From contig CM063504.1 of the NCBI GenBank assembly GCA_032207245.1, positions 21,328,565 to 21,392,564 on the forward strand: DNA of 64,000 nucleotides, in the 5' to 3' direction. Positions 1-14,122 of this stretch are shown piece by piece. A program made the position numbers and the translations under genes. Numbering within the stretch: the first letter of the stretch is position 1; each line of letters starts with the position of its first letter. Under the pieces are notes generated by a model. The model worked only from the letters and a program-made list of their open reading frames with translations. It had not been told where the DNA came from and did no database searches. Source of the stretch: Pardosa pseudoannulata. Taxonomy: Eukaryota > Arthropoda > Arachnida > Araneae > Lycosidae.

Positions 1-750
1 TTAGAGTTATTTACGGATATGATTTTTTTTTGTACGTAAAATATCATCTTTCATTTATTTTACATGCTAAATTTCTAATTTACAGTCATAAAATTCTATT
101 TCAGTTTCACGAATATTTAAAATTCTTAGAAATATTTAAGGGTTTAGCATTTTTTTACGGATGCGATTTGAAAATATTAGTAGTAAGATTCAATATTTCA
201 TATATTTTACGTACAAAATTCTATGCGGAAAATTATTTTTAATTATATTTTTGATGAAACTTTTCTTATTGGTGAGAGACGTGTGCATTGTGCTGTCTGT
301 GTTACGTATTTTAAACATTTTCTTTTTCACTTAGCGCCTGTAAAATATTGCAATCTGTTTCGATTCACCCGATGGTTTTTGAAAAAAAAAATAAGGTTAT
401 TTATTCTAAGATATATATTGTTATAAAATAAAGTTCAAAAATGAGTTACGAAATTGTATAACAGTTTAAAGAGTTTTCAACATTTTTTTTTTTGTTAGCA
501 TATGTGCAATATTTGTTTTTACGTAATGAGGTTTTCTTAATAAGGGAATTAGTTAATTTTATTTTTAAAGATTTTAGTACTTTTTATAAAAATTCAGAAA
601 ATATTTTTTCTACTTTCATTTGAATTATTTAGATTGTTATTCGATGGTACACAAAATGAGTATAAATATTTATGTTTGACAATATTTATGCAAATAAATA
701 AATAAATATTTTTAGACGTACAAAATTAACTACTTTTCCATTAAAAGGGT
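1..750. other. AT-rich spacer, no gene seen
   Basis: Very AT-rich DNA with short homopolymers. The small open frames here have low-complexity Phe/Ile/Leu/Lys translations and no recognisable domain. I see no RNA gene or mobile-element ends. Confidence 0.6.
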
Positions 751-1275
751 AACATGATTAAAAAAATTAATCATACTCAATCTCTTTATTGCGTTATATA
801 AGCTTACTGACTGTTTTTATTGGTTACTTCAAAAGTTAGTTGCTTCAAGAAAGCTAAGAGGTTGGGAAATATGAATAGTTATTTGTAAAATTCATATTTT
901 AAATTTCAGTTATAAATTTTACATATTCCTGCAAATGTTGCAGTACAGTTTTTCAATTACAAAGATAACATGATTAAAAAATTAATCATACTAAATCTCT
1001 TTATTGCGTTAGTATGATTTAAAAAATGAATCATACGCGTTTAAAAAAAATCATGCGCAATTGCGTCTAGTATGATTAAAAAATTAATCATACTAAATCT
1101 CTTTATTGCGTTATATAAGCTTATTGACTGTTTTTATTCGTTACTTCAAAAGTTAGTTGCTTCAAGAAAGCTAAGAGGTTGGGAAGTATCAATAATGATT
1201 TGTAAAATTCATATTTTAAATTTCAGTTTTAAATTTTACATATCCTTACAAATGCTGCAATTCAATTTTTTAATG
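751..1275 (+). repeat. local direct duplication (about 205 bp) with palindromic starts
   Basis: Two copies of one segment lie at about 751-955 and 1071-1275. Both run from a run containing attaatcatact through aagctaagaggttggga to the cagttttaaattttacata region. A third, very short copy of the start lies at 967-1010. Each copy begins with a short palindrome; the clearest is 1068-1095, a 12-bp perfect inverted repeat (tagtatgattaa) around a 4-A loop. The open frame at 1072-1287 lies in this repeat and is not considered a gene. Mechanism of duplication unknown. Confidence 0.7.
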
Positions 1276-1625
1276 TCGATTCATTGAACGAAATTTTCTA
1301 ATGCCCGTCCATTTGTACTTAATGAAATCATCACATGACCAAATATTTACGAATTTTTTTCATTACTATCCATTGGGAAGTGTCAGATTCGTATATTTTT
1401 ATTAAAGAACTTTCAAAGTAGGCTTTGATGTCTATAGCTAGATTTTTTGGTGGTTTTTGTATCAGAATTGCATACAAATACTAAATATTTTTATTCCTGC
1501 AGAAATGAACCTAAAACGTTCATTTTTATGTGTACTTGTTGTTTATATGTAAATGTTTGTGATTGAAATAAAAAAAAACTTTTTATCTCGTTATTCTGTT
1601 TTTTTTTTGTTTTTGTCTAATACAC
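1276..1625. other. AT-rich spacer, nothing recognised
   Basis: No open frame, RNA gene or repeat end recognised between the local duplication and the reverse-transcriptase remnant. A T-rich stretch at 1590-1615 lies directly before the start of reverse-transcriptase homology. Confidence 0.5.
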
Positions 1626-2954
1626 AAAAAAGGTGATATCCTAGAATGTGCAAACTATAGAGGAATAAGTTTGCTTTGCACATCATACAAAGTGTTTTCT
1701 AATATTCTTTACAACAGATTGGTTGGCTATACAGAGAACATAATTGGAGATTACCAGTCTGGTTTTCGTAGAGACAGATCAACAACTGAACAAATCTTTA
1801 ATATAAGACAAAAATTGGAGAAGACCCAGGAATTTGGAGTTGACACTCACCATTTATTTATTGATTTTAAAAAAGCATATGATTCAATAAATCGGAATAG
1901 ACTTCTGAATGCTATGAAAGAATTTAACATTCCTGAAAAGCTTGTTAATCTGGTAGCTTTGACTTTAACACAGACCAATGTAAGAATTAAGGTACAAAAC
2001 AGCTTATCAGAACCTATTACTATCATGAATGGTCTAAGACAATGGGATGCCCTGGCCTATCTTCTCTTTAACCTTGCACTGGAGAGATGCAAATTTAAAT
2101 TCTAGAGGAACCATTTTCAACAAATCTGTACAATTGCTTGCATATGCAGATGATATTGATGTTATAGCCCGGAGATTAGATGCACTAAAACAAGCATTTA
2201 TTTCTCTGGAAACTGGGGCCAAAAAGATGAATTTGAGCATTAATGAAACTAAAACCAAATATATGCCTTGTTTAAAATCAGAATATAATCACTCCTTCTT
2301 AGAAATAGGCAGTTATAGATTTGAGACTGTAAAGCAGTTTATATACCTAGGTTCGAAAATTAATACACAAAATAATACATCTGTTGAAATTCATAGTAGA
2401 ATTACTGCTGCTAATCGACGTTTTTTTGGATTAAAGAAATATTTAAAGTCTAAGTACATTAAAAGATTGACTAAAATAATATTGTATAAATGCCTAATAA
2501 GACCTGTTTTGACTTACTCAGCTGAAACCTAGGCATTGACAGAAAGAAACAAGGAAACCCTAGCAGTTTTTGAGAGAAAAATACTGAGAAGTATTTTGAG
2601 GGGAATTAATGTAAATGGTATATGGAGAAGAAGAACAAATATTGAATTATACAGAACATATAAAAACCCAGATATAATTAATTTTATTAGTTTACAAAGA
2701 TTAAAATGGGCCGGACACGTTCGACTTAATGACTAGTTCGACTTAATGACAATAGATCCACAAAAAAAGTTTTTGCGGCCAAACCAATAGGAACCCGAAT
2801 GAGAGGACGACCAAAACTTAGATGGTTAGACTGCATTGAGAAAGACATAAGATCCTTGAAAATTTCAAATTGGAAATCCAGAGCCAAAGATAGGACTGCC
2901 TGGTATGGAATTCTAGAGAAGGCTAAGGCCCATCCTGGGCTGTCATGCCACTGA
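1626..2954 (+). pseudogene. non-LTR retrotransposon reverse transcriptase, 5'-truncated and broken (RTE-like)
   Basis: Remnant of the ORF2 reverse transcriptase of a LINE-type element. It opens mid-domain at about 1626 with KKGD..CANYRGISLL wording, then shows QSGFRRDRST, the motif-A block FIDFKKAYDSI (acidic Asp), a damaged GLRQ.DALA block and the catalytic YADD at about 2141-2152. The C-terminal part after the polymerase core shows RLKWAGHVR, RGRPKLRWLDCIEKD and a final AKAHPGL ending near 2954. Endonuclease and N-terminal parts are absent, as in 5'-truncated insertions. Breaks: a frameshift with small deletion near 2040-2100; an in-frame TAG at 2530-2532 where the family has Trp; and a 17-bp tandem duplication (2719-2735 repeated from 2736) that creates a stop and shifts the frame. 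Family assignment (RTE versus a related clade) comes from motif wording only. Not functional. Confidence 0.88.
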
Positions 2955-3034
2955 GGAAGGAAGGATTCTGTTTTTTTTATTACTATTTCTGCAATGGTGA
3001 TTGTTGTAATGTACATACAACCTATACACCAGTG

Positions 3035-3800
3035 TTCGTTACAAGGGGGAAACACAGAATGAATATAATACCTTATATAGATTCAGACATTTATTCTATA
3101 CATTTATTTACAAAAATACTTGGTTAACATAATCAATCATTTATATTTTCTATTTACAAACTAATTATCCCACATCACTATATAAGGAATTATTATTATT
3201 AACAGAGGCCTAAGTCAAAGGACTGTAAATATTATTTATAAATTACCTCCATTGAAGTCGCCGTGGAGCAGGCAGGGGCTTTTCTCACGGGCATACGGGA
3301 CGAGTTGGTGATGTTGAGCTGGGCGGTGTCAGTCCGGGCGCACGGGACGAGCTCGTGCTAGTGGATTCTTGTTCCACTTCTCTCGACTGCCCACTTCTAA
3401 CTCTCAGCTTTCACTCCATTTCCAAAAACCTCACCTCGGTCCCAACGCCCCTTCTTTTCTTGTTATCCAATCCCTTCCTTCGGGAAAATTTTCCCACATC
3501 AAATGTCCTTCGGGAGTGCAGGTGGGCTCATTAAAGTAGCCCCTTTTTGTTCAAGCTGACATTACATTTTAGCCCCTGCTCCCATAATTCACGCTTACAG
3601 TTCTGTGCGAGCTTGACCGTTATGCTGCCATTCCGTGAAGTATCCTCTCTGCAGGGGTCCCTAAACTTGACGTAAATAATTGGGGTCTTCAACTCGTCAA
3701 GGAAAATCCTCCCACGGCTATGCATGCACTTGCAACTCACCGTGAGAAAGTACCTCAGTACAGTGATCATGTGTAGGGAAACACATTTACTTCAAGAACA
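3035..3800. other. GC-richer block, possibly a degraded LTR or other repeat
   Basis: Base composition changes sharply from about 3240 to 3740 against the AT-rich surroundings. The block begins just after the reverse-transcriptase 3' end with tgttcgttacaag, which resembles the inverted end of TGTAACG-type LTRs elsewhere in the window, and AATAAA-like words occur on the minus strand near 3090. I could not find a matching second terminus or target duplication, so LTR origin is only a suggestion. The open frame at 3531-3770 (-) matches nothing I recognise. Confidence 0.3.
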
Positions 3801-3907
3801 CGATTATACGAATAGGGGACATAGCTCTCTTAAAGCAGTGATGGACAAACATTTTGGGAACGGGGCAAAAAAAAAAAGCGAAAGAAAACAAATTAGTAGG
3901 GAAATAC

Positions 3908-4393
3908 AGTGAACTCCGCTTAATGTGATCAGTTTGGGCACAGGGATTTTGATAACAATAACCGATTGATAACAATAAACGATATGCAATATTAGATAAA
4001 TTGACCCTCCCCTTTAATTCACGCTTACTAAATTTCAAAATAAAATTAAAAAAAACTCACGTTATGTTTATGTACTGTATTTTATTCTTTAAAACATAAG
4101 AATTGAATACATAATTAAAAAAATTGATCAATTGTCTACTGTCTACAATTTTTTTCTAAGAAGCTCACTGATAAATTGTTAGTAATCATAATCAACCTGT
4201 CATAACGATTTAAAATTTCGATCTTTTGTTTTTGTGTTAAATCTTTTCGCTTTCTGGCTTCCATATCTACAAGCTGCACGTAAACGAGCAAGGCATAAAA
4301 TGTGAATAAGCTTAAAAGACATAAAATGTGAGTAATTATTTGAGTACTTAGTAGGTGATCAACATTATTCCTTGGTACAACACAAACTAACAA
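3908..4393 (-). mobile_element. Tigger/pogo-type DNA transposon fragment
   Basis: At 3908 a TA is followed by cagtgaactccgcttaatg, which matches the usual start of Tigger/pogo terminal repeats (insertion at TA). On the minus strand, from an ATG at 4264 down to about 4136, the frame reads MEARKRKDLTQKQKIEILN, the start of the CENP-B/Tigger N-terminal helix-turn-helix domain, and then decays. The N-terminus lies far from the visible terminal repeat and the rest of the transposase is missing, so this is an internally deleted, dead copy. The other terminal repeat was not found. Family identification rests on these two signals agreeing. Confidence 0.65.
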
Positions 4394-4396
4394 ACT

Positions 4397-4794
4397 GAGT
4401 CCTCATAATTTAGAAGTAGAGACCAAGCAAAAGACCCATAGGTTTTGCCTTCCAGCCCCAGAGGTTTGGTTTGGTTTTGGAGCGCTACTTTTTGCAACAC
4501 GAGGGCTAATGAGACCGGGACCTACAGTTTAAAGCCGATTCCGAACGGCTACGAACATCCAAGCCATAGTGGGATTCGAACCCACGAACTCCGGTTCCGA
4601 AGGCCAGCACCCTAACCGTTCGGCCATCGTTCGGCACAGCCCCAGAGGTATTGATTGAGAACTTGAAGGACATAATGCCACGAACATAAGTTACGTGCCC
4701 CAATCTTCATTAACAAACACGACAGATCTTAGACCGGCTCGAACCTCGAACTCCCTCCGGTTATGAGATCGACGCCTTTTATGAATGAGCTACC
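4397..4794 (-). mobile_element. tRNA-derived SINE, family 2 (Met-like head), interrupted
   Basis: Read on the minus strand, a tRNA-like head begins at 4794 (ggtagctcattcat), has CATAA in the anticodon-loop position and a good B box (GGTTCGAGCC, plus-strand 4735-4745). The body runs through gtccttcaagt and ends with tgcttctaaattatgaggac-like sequence near 4399. The same head and body recur in the plus orientation at 56080-56325. This copy is split by a SINE of another family at 4466-4636, so the second element is younger. The tRNA-Met-like assignment is inference from the head. Confidence 0.7.
4466..4636 (-). mobile_element. tRNA-derived SINE, family 1, inserted in SINE family 2
   Basis: A 171-bp element flanked by a perfect 13-bp direct repeat, cagccccagaggt at 4453-4465 and 4637-4649. 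On the minus strand it has an A box (TGGCCGAACGG) and a canonical B box (GGTTCGAATCC, plus-strand 4572-4582), followed by a tRNA-unrelated body (tagccgttcggaatcggc, then taggtcccggtctcattag) and a 3' end rich in ccaaacc. Other copies lie at 44139, 45736, 52068, 61540 and probably 63864. The tRNA-like head is not a functional tRNA gene: it is part of a repeated, target-duplicating element. Confidence 0.92.
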
Positions 4795-4799
4795 TTGAC

Positions 4800-5930
4800 T
4801 TATTTTTATAGTACAATAAATTACAATGACAAAAATAACTACATAAAATTCAAATGTAGTGCTAATCACTTTCCATTCAGGTTTTTACCGCCTACATAAT
4901 TTTATCGGAAACAAACATTGACAGATTTTTATTAAATCCCGAAATCAATGTATATAATTCTTAATTTTCGAATAATTTACACTGACTGATCTAATTTAAA
5001 AAGAGTAACAAGAGGTTGAAAACTATCAACTAATTTATCCTGACCATTTCTTGGTGTTCCATTACATCCTTAAAGGAAAGTATTCCTTACACCATAGAGA
5101 GGAAGCGTAAAATCTGGTATGTAATAAAATATTTCTTAAAAATCTATTTGATATTATATGCATGCATATCCAAAACATGTTGAAAATAGACTCATGTAGT
5201 ACAGAATGTCGTGAAATTTAGCATCATTACGCTGTGGTTCAAGGTCAATACTGTGCATGTACATATTTATAGTTAGGATTGACGGTTATTAATAAACTAT
5301 CATATCCGTCAACAATCTATAACATACGAGATTTATTCAACATTTTTATTAATACATCTTATTATCTTTAGTAATGGTTCTAAATCTTTATTAGATACAT
5401 TTAAATACGCAGACCGAAGGCTGGGTGCAAAGCAGCTAGTTGAAAATAAAAATTCTAAGCTATAGGTTTGTAATCACGACTCTCTGTTAAAAAATAATAA
5501 TGAATAATTATAAGAATGATAATAAATTAATAGAGAGAGAAAGAGAGGTTTAACATCGGTAAAAAATTTATTTCACTGTTTGTATAGTTCATTTTACCAC
5601 CGTGTATAAAAAGCTATATTTTGCTAATTTTTAACTAGCATACCCTAAGCTTATTCCAATTCTTTTTATCACTTCCTTAAAAAACAGAACTTGAAATACT
5701 TCTCGCCTTTCTACTAACCAAATTCCTCAAAATTTATGACTGATTATGATTTTATCGGACATCGGGAGAAGGTTGTAAATTTTTGACATCTCATCTCAGA
5801 ATAACCTAGACATTCACAAGTTTTTGAGCTCTAAATCATTCAAAATAAGTTCTGAGGTTGCACAATCAGGGGCCGTGGACAAAGATCAATTCGGGAAGCC
5901 CTCTCTTCTACCTACTGTTAATGATATATA
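4800..5930. other. AT-rich spacer, no gene seen
   Basis: No gene, RNA or mobile-element ends recognised. A short agagagagaaagagag tract lies near 5533. The stretch ends where the large tandem array begins. Confidence 0.5.
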
Positions 5931-5931
5931 T

Positions 5932-6933
5932 CAAAGCGAAGGGGAACAATAATTGGAACCTTAATTACTTACGGTTATCCATTCATATGTTACGCATAAC
6001 ACTACTATTAATGGAATGTATCGAAAGAAAGGGGAACAATAATTGGAACCTTAATTACTTACGGTTATCCATTCATATGTTACGCATAACACTACTATTA
6101 ATGGAATGTATCGAAAGAAAGGGGAACAATAATTTGAACCTCAATTACATACGGTTATCCATACATATATTACGTATAACACTACTATTGATGGAATGTA
6201 TCGAAGGGAAGGGGAAGAATAATTTGAACTTTAATTACATACAGTTATCCCAGCATATAATACGCATAGCTATTTTTATTTGATTTACGTATTCGTTTTT
6301 TATATAAAAAATAATTTCTTATACTCTTCTGTTTGCAGGAACATGCACAACATACAACTAAATGAGTTTCCTTTTATTAGGTAACTTGGAAAGTAATTTC
6401 CTTACTTTTTTCATGAAAATGAAACATTTTTAAGTAAATAAATATTATGTTACATGGAGAAAAACCTTTTTCTACCCCCCCACCCGAAAAAAAAATTTTT
6501 AAATAAGGTTTAGTGAATATTATTATTTCAGACCAAATTTCACAAAAAAAATTGTACGATTAAATAAAATTGTATTGATTAAATAAAAAAATGTATTGTT
6601 ACTAGCAAAAACTATTTCATAATTTTAAAATTTGGAAGTTTTAGGCCAAGCTGGGATTGGTCCATGGGATAATACAGTTCTGTGTGTAGGAGTACGTTTA
6701 ATTTGTAAAAGCATATTTTTCCTCTCCACCACCTGATTTTGTTCAGTCCCATTTTAATAAATAAGACGGGGAAAAGGATATCCAATTCTTATTATTTATT
6801 ATTAAGGGGAAGAATAATTTGAACTATAATTACATACTGTTATCCATACATATATTAAGCCTAATACTACTATTAATGGAATGTACCGAAGGGATGGGGA
6901 ACAATATTTTGAACCTTAATTACTTACGGTTAT

Positions 6934-7022
<89 letters not shown>

Positions 7023-7900
7023 AATATATATATATGTATATTATGTATAACACTACTATTGATGGAATGTATCGAAGGGAAGAGGAAGAATAATTTGAAC
7101 CTTAATTACTTACGGTTATCCATAAATATATTACGTATAACACTACTATTAATGGAATGTATCGAAGAGAAAGGGAACAATAATTTGAACTTTAATTACA
7201 TACAGTTATCCCAGCATATAATACGCATAGCTATTTTTATTTGATTTACGTATTCGTTTTTTATATAAAAAATAATTTCTTATACTCTTCTGTTTGCAGG
7301 AACATGCACAACATACAACTAAATGAGTTTCCTTTTATTAGGTAACTTGGAAAGTAATTTCCTTACTTTTTTCATGAAAATGAAACATTTTTAAGTAAAT
7401 AAATATTATGTTACATGGAGAAAAACCTTTTTCTACCCCACCCCCACCCCGAAAAAAAAATTTTTAAATAAGGTTTAGTGAATATTATTATTTCAGACCA
7501 AATTTCACAAAAAAAAAATTGTATGATTAAATAAAATTGTATTGATTAAATAAAAAATTGTATTGTTACTAGCAAAAACTATTTCATAATTTTAAAATTT
7601 GGAAGTTTTAGGCCAAGCTGGGATTGGTCCATGGGATAATACAGTTCTGTGTGCAGGAGTACGTTTAATTTGTAAAAGCATATTTTTCCTCTCCACCACC
7701 TGATTTTGTTCAGTCCCATTTTAATAAATAAGACGGGGAAAAGGATATCCAATTCTTATTATTTATTATTAAGGGGAAGAATAATTTGAACTATAATTAC
7801 ATACTGTTATCCATACATATATTAAGCCTAATACTACTATTAATGGAATGTACCGAAGGGATGGGGAACAATATTTTGAACCTTAATTACTTACGGTTAT

Positions 7901-7982
<82 letters not shown>

Positions 7983-8818
7983 CACTACTATTGATGGAAT
8001 GTATCGAAGGGAAGAGGAAGAATAATTTGAACCTTAATTACTTACGGTTATCCATAAATATATTACGTATAACACTACTATTAATGGAATGTATCGAAGG
8101 GAAGGGAACAATAATTTGAACTATAATTACAACAGTTATCCATATATAATACGCATATATTTTTATTTGATTTACGTATTCGTTTTTTATATAAAAAATA
8201 ATTTCTTATATTTCTGTTTGCAGGAACATGCACAACATACAACTAAATGAGTTTCCTTTTATTAGGTAACTTGGAAGTAATTTTACTTTTTTCATGAAAA
8301 TGAAACATTTTTAAGTAAATAAATATTATGTTAATGGAGAAAATAACCTTTTTATACACCGAAAAAAGTTTTAAATAAGGTTCAGTGTATATTATTATTT
8401 CAGACCAAATTTCACAAAAAAATTGTATGATTAAATAAAATTGTATTGATTAAATAAAAATTGTATTGTTACTAGCAAAAAAACTATTTCATAATTTAAT
8501 GGAAGTTTTAGGCCAAGCTGGGATTGGTCATGGGATAATACAGTTCTGAGTGCAGGAGTTTTTAATTTGTAAAAGCATTTTTTCCTCTCCACACCTGATT
8601 TTGTTCAGTCCCATTTTAATAAATAATAAAAGGATATCCAATTTTATTATTTATTATTAAGGGGAAGAATAATTTGAACTATAATTACATACTGTTATCC
8701 ATTACATATATTAAGCCTAATACTACTATTAATGGAATGTACCGAAGGGATGGGGAACAATATTTTGAACCTTAATTACTTACGGTTATCCATATATATA
8801 TATATATATATACTTCTC

Positions 8819-8899
<81 letters not shown>

Positions 8900-9716
8900 T
8901 ATGTATAACACTACTATTGATGGAATGTATCGAAGGGAAGAGGATATAATTTGAACCTTAATTACTTAAGGTTATCCATAAATATATTTACGTATAACTA
9001 CTATTAATGGAATGTATCGAAGAGAAAGGGAACAATAATTTGAACTTTAATTACTTACGTTATCCTATATAATACGCATAGCTATTTTTATTGATTTACG
9101 TTTTCGTTTTTTTATATAAAAAATATTTTTTATTCTCATGTTTGCAGGGACATGCATATACACTAAATGAGTTTCCTTTTATTAGGTAACTGGAAAGTAA
9201 TTTCCTTACTTTTTCATGAAAATGAAACATTTTAAGTAAATAAATTTTATGTTACATGGAGAAAAAACCTTTTTCTTACCCCCCTGAAAAAAAAGTTTAA
9301 TAAGGTTCAGTGATATATTATTTCAGACCAAATTCATTAAAAATTGTATGATTAAATTAAAATTGTATTGATTAATATAAAAATTGTATTGTTACTAGCA
9401 AAACTATTTCATAATTTTAAATTTGGTAGTTTTAGGCCAAGCTGGGATTGGTCCATGGGATAATACAGTTATTAGTACGTTTAATTTGTAAAAGATATTT
9501 TTTCCTCTCCACCACCTGATTTTGTTCAGTCCCATTTTAATAAATAGACGGGGAAAAGGATATCACAATTTCTTATTATTTATTATTAAGGGAAGAATAA
9601 TTTGAACTATAATTACATACTGTTATCCATACATATATTAAGCCTAATACTACTATTAATGGAATGTACCGAAGGGGTGGGGAACAATATTTTGAACCTT
9701 AATTACTTACGGTTAT

Positions 9717-9782
<66 letters not shown>

Positions 9783-11407
9783 TATGTATAACACTACTAT
9801 TGATGGAATGTATCGAAGGGAAGGGGAAGAATAATTTGAACTATAATTACATACTGTTATCCATACATATATTAAGCCTAATACTACTATTAATGGAATG
9901 TACCGAAGGGATGGGGAACAATATTTTGAACCTTAATTACTTACGGTTATCCATATTAATATAAATATATTTATATATATATATTTTATATTCGTTTTTT
10001 TATATAAAATATTATTTCTTATACTCTTCTGTTTGATGGACATACAACATACAAATAAATGATTTCCATTATAACTATAATTTCATACTTTTTTCATGAA
10101 AATGAAACATTTTTAAGTAATAAATATTTATGTTACATGGAGAAAATACCTTTTTCTAAAACCCCTTAAAAATTTTAAATAAGGTTAGTGAATATTATTA
10201 TTTATACTATTTACAATAAAATTGTATATTATATATAAATTGTATTATTAAGAAAAAAAATTGTATTGGTTACTAGCAAAAACTATTTATAATTTTAAAA
10301 TTTGGAAGTTTTTAGGCCAAGGGATTGGTCCATGGTTAATACAGTTCTGTTGCAGGAGTTACGTTTAATTTGTAAAAATATTTTTCCTCTCCACACCTGA
10401 TTTGTTCAGTCCATTTTTAATAAATAAGACGGGGAAAATTATCCAATTCTTATTATTTATTATTAAGGGGAAGAATAATTTGAACTATAATTACATACTG
10501 TTATCCATACATATATTAAGCCTTATACTACTATTAATGGAATGTACCGAAATTGGGGGAACAATATTTTGAACCTTAATTACTTACGGTTATCCATATA
10601 TATATATATATATATATAATATATATATATATGTATATTATGTATAACACTACTATTGATGGAATGTATCGAAGGGAAGAGGAAGAATATTTGAACTTAA
10701 TTACTTACGGTTATCCATTCATATGTTACGCATAACACTACTATTAATGGAATGTATCGAAAGAAAGGGGAACAATAATTTGAACCTCAATTACAGGTTA
10801 TCCAGTATTTAATACGCATATATTTATTTATTTACGTATCGTTTTTTATATAAAAAATAATTTCTTACTCTTCTGTTTGCAGGGACATGACAACATACAA
10901 TAAATGAGTTTCTTTTATTAGGTATAATAAATTTAATCCTTACTTTTTTCATGGAAAATGAAACATTTTTATGAAATAATTTATGTTACATGGAGAAACC
11001 TTTTTCTACCATGAAAAAAATTTAAATAAGGTTATGGGAATATTATTATTTCAGACCAATTTCACAAAAAAAATATTGTTGTATAAATAATATTGTATTG
11101 ATTATAATAAAATGTATTGTAGAGCAAAATTTTTCTTAATTTTAAAATTTGTATATATTTATATAATACAGTTCTATATAGTATTTATTTGTAAATATAT
11201 TATTTATACATATTTTGTTATATATATGTATATATATAATATATATAAAAGGATATAATTATTATTATTTATGTATTAAGGGGAAGAATAATTTGAACTA
11301 TAATTACATACTGTTATCCATACATATATTAAGCCTAATACTACTATTAATGGAATGTACCGAAGGGATGGGGAACAATATTTTGAACCTTAATTACTTA
11401 CGGTTAT

Positions 11408-11449
<42 letters not shown>

Positions 11450-12315
11450 TATGTATAACACTACTATTGATGGAATGTATCGAAGGGAAGAGGAAGAATA
11501 ATTTGAACTATAATTACATACTGTTATCCATACATAAATAATATAAATATGAATGTAATACATACTATTACTGACATATATTATATATTTGTATAATATA
11601 AATATTTTAAAGATAAAGGGAATATATAATATTTGACTTTATAATATATATATATTTTATATATTATATATATATATATAATTATTTATTTTTATTATAC
11701 GTATATTTTATATGAGGAATAATATTTGATAATATACTATTCTGTTATCCATATATATATTACTATTCTATTAATATATAATATGTTATTTTATATTAAT
11801 TACTATTATTATATTAAGATACTAAATATAATATATTTATTTTTATTTATATATATATAATATTATATATTATAGTAATGTATATTTTAGTACCGATGGA
11901 GAATAATTATAACACTTTTTGATCCTCCATTTAAAAAAACTGTATTAATATATAAGAATAATGATAATTATTTTAACCTAATAATATTTAATATAAATTA
12001 ATATATTTATAAATAAATTGTATTGATTAAATATAAATGTATATAGCAAAAAATAAATTTTAATAAATATTTTATACTATATATATAATAGTTCTGAGTG
12101 TAGTACGTTATTTGTAACATAATTTACCATATTTTGATATTTTAATAATATAAGAAGGGGAATGTATACTTATTATTTATTATTAAGGGGAAGAATAATT
12201 TTGAACTATAATTACATACTGTTATCCATACATATATTAAGCCTAATACTACTATTAATGGAATGTACCGAAGGGATGGGGAACAATATTTTGAACCTTA
12301 ATTACTTACGGTTAT

Positions 12316-12375
<60 letters not shown>

Positions 12376-13240
12376 TATGTATAACACTACTATTGATGGA
12401 ATGTATCGAAGAGAAGAGGAAGAATAATTTGAACCTTAATTACTATACGGTTATCCATACATATATTCGTATAACACTACTATTAATGGAATGTACCGAA
12501 GAGAAAGGGAACAATATTTGAACTTTTAATTATACAGGTTATCCAATATATATATATAATATATAATAGCTATTATTTTATTAGATATTTATATTCATTT
12601 TGTATATTATATAAAAATCTAATTATTATTCCTCGAAGGAAGAGCACAACATACAACTAAATAGTTTCCTTTTATTTGGTATTGGAAATAATTTCCTTAT
12701 TTTTTCATGAAATGAAACATTTTTAAGTAAATATATTATGTTATATAGATATAAAACCTTTTCTAATCCTAAAAATTTTAAAATAAGGTTATGAATATTA
12801 TTATTTTAGACCAATATTTTACAAAAAAAATTGTATATATAAATAAATTGTATTATTAAATAAAAAATTGTATTGTTACTAGCAAAAATATTTTATAATT
12901 TTAAAATTTGGAAGTTTTTAGGCCAGCAGGGATTGGTCCATGGGATAATACAGTTCTGATGTGCAGGATTACGTTTAATTTGTTAAATGACCATATTTAT
13001 AATATTTACCAATAATAGATTTTGTTCATTTTTATTTTAATAAATGTAGAGGGGAAAAAAATATTAAATTACTTATTATTTTATATATTATATAACGAAG
13101 AAAATAATTTTATGTATATTATTATTACATATACATTACTATATAATATTACATAATAATTAATACACTATTAATGGAAATGTACCGAAGGGATGGGGAA
13201 CAATATTTGTAAAATTATATACTTAATTAATTATTTTATT

Positions 13241-13272
<32 letters not shown>

Positions 13273-14084
13273 TATATTTATATATTATATATTATATGTA
13301 TATTACGTATAACACTACTATTGATGGAATGTATCGAAGGGAAGGGGAAGAATAATTTGAACTATAATTACATACTGTTATCCATACATATATTAAGCCT
13401 AATACTACTATTAATGGAATGTACCGAAGGGATGGGGAACAATATTTTGAACCTTAATTACTTACGTTATCCAAGTATATAATAATATATTTTTATGTTT
13501 TTCGTATTTGTTATATTTATATAAAAATATATTATTATATCTTATGTTTTATACTAAATATATTACAATAAGAGTTTATATTATATTGGAAATAATTTAT
13601 TACTTTTTTTAAATAAACATTTTTAAGTAATAAATATTATTTTACATGGAAGGGAGAATAATTTTTTAAATATAATTTTAAATAAGGTTAATAGAATATA
13701 TTATTTTCCAATTTTACAAAAAAAATTGTTATATGTTTAAATATATATATATTGTATTATTTATATATATATATATATTGTATATATATATTATGTAAAC
13801 TATTTATATATCTTTATATATTTAATTTTATAAGCTAATATAATACAGTTATATTAAATACGTTTAATTGTAACATATTTTTATTAAATATTTATTATAT
13901 AATAACTAAATAAATGTACGGGGAGGTACAATTCTATTATTTATTATTAAGGGGAAGAATAATTAACTATAATTAATACTGTTATCCATACATATATTAA
14001 GCCTAATACTACTATTAATGGAATGTACCGAAGGGATGGGGAACAATATTTTGAACATTAATTACTTACGGTTATCCATATATA

Positions 14085-14122
<38 letters not shown>

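Noticed and set aside
4555..4640. tRNA-like sequence with perfect B box
   Set aside because: It is the head of a target-duplicated SINE with several copies; the cloverleaf is incomplete and the body follows directly.
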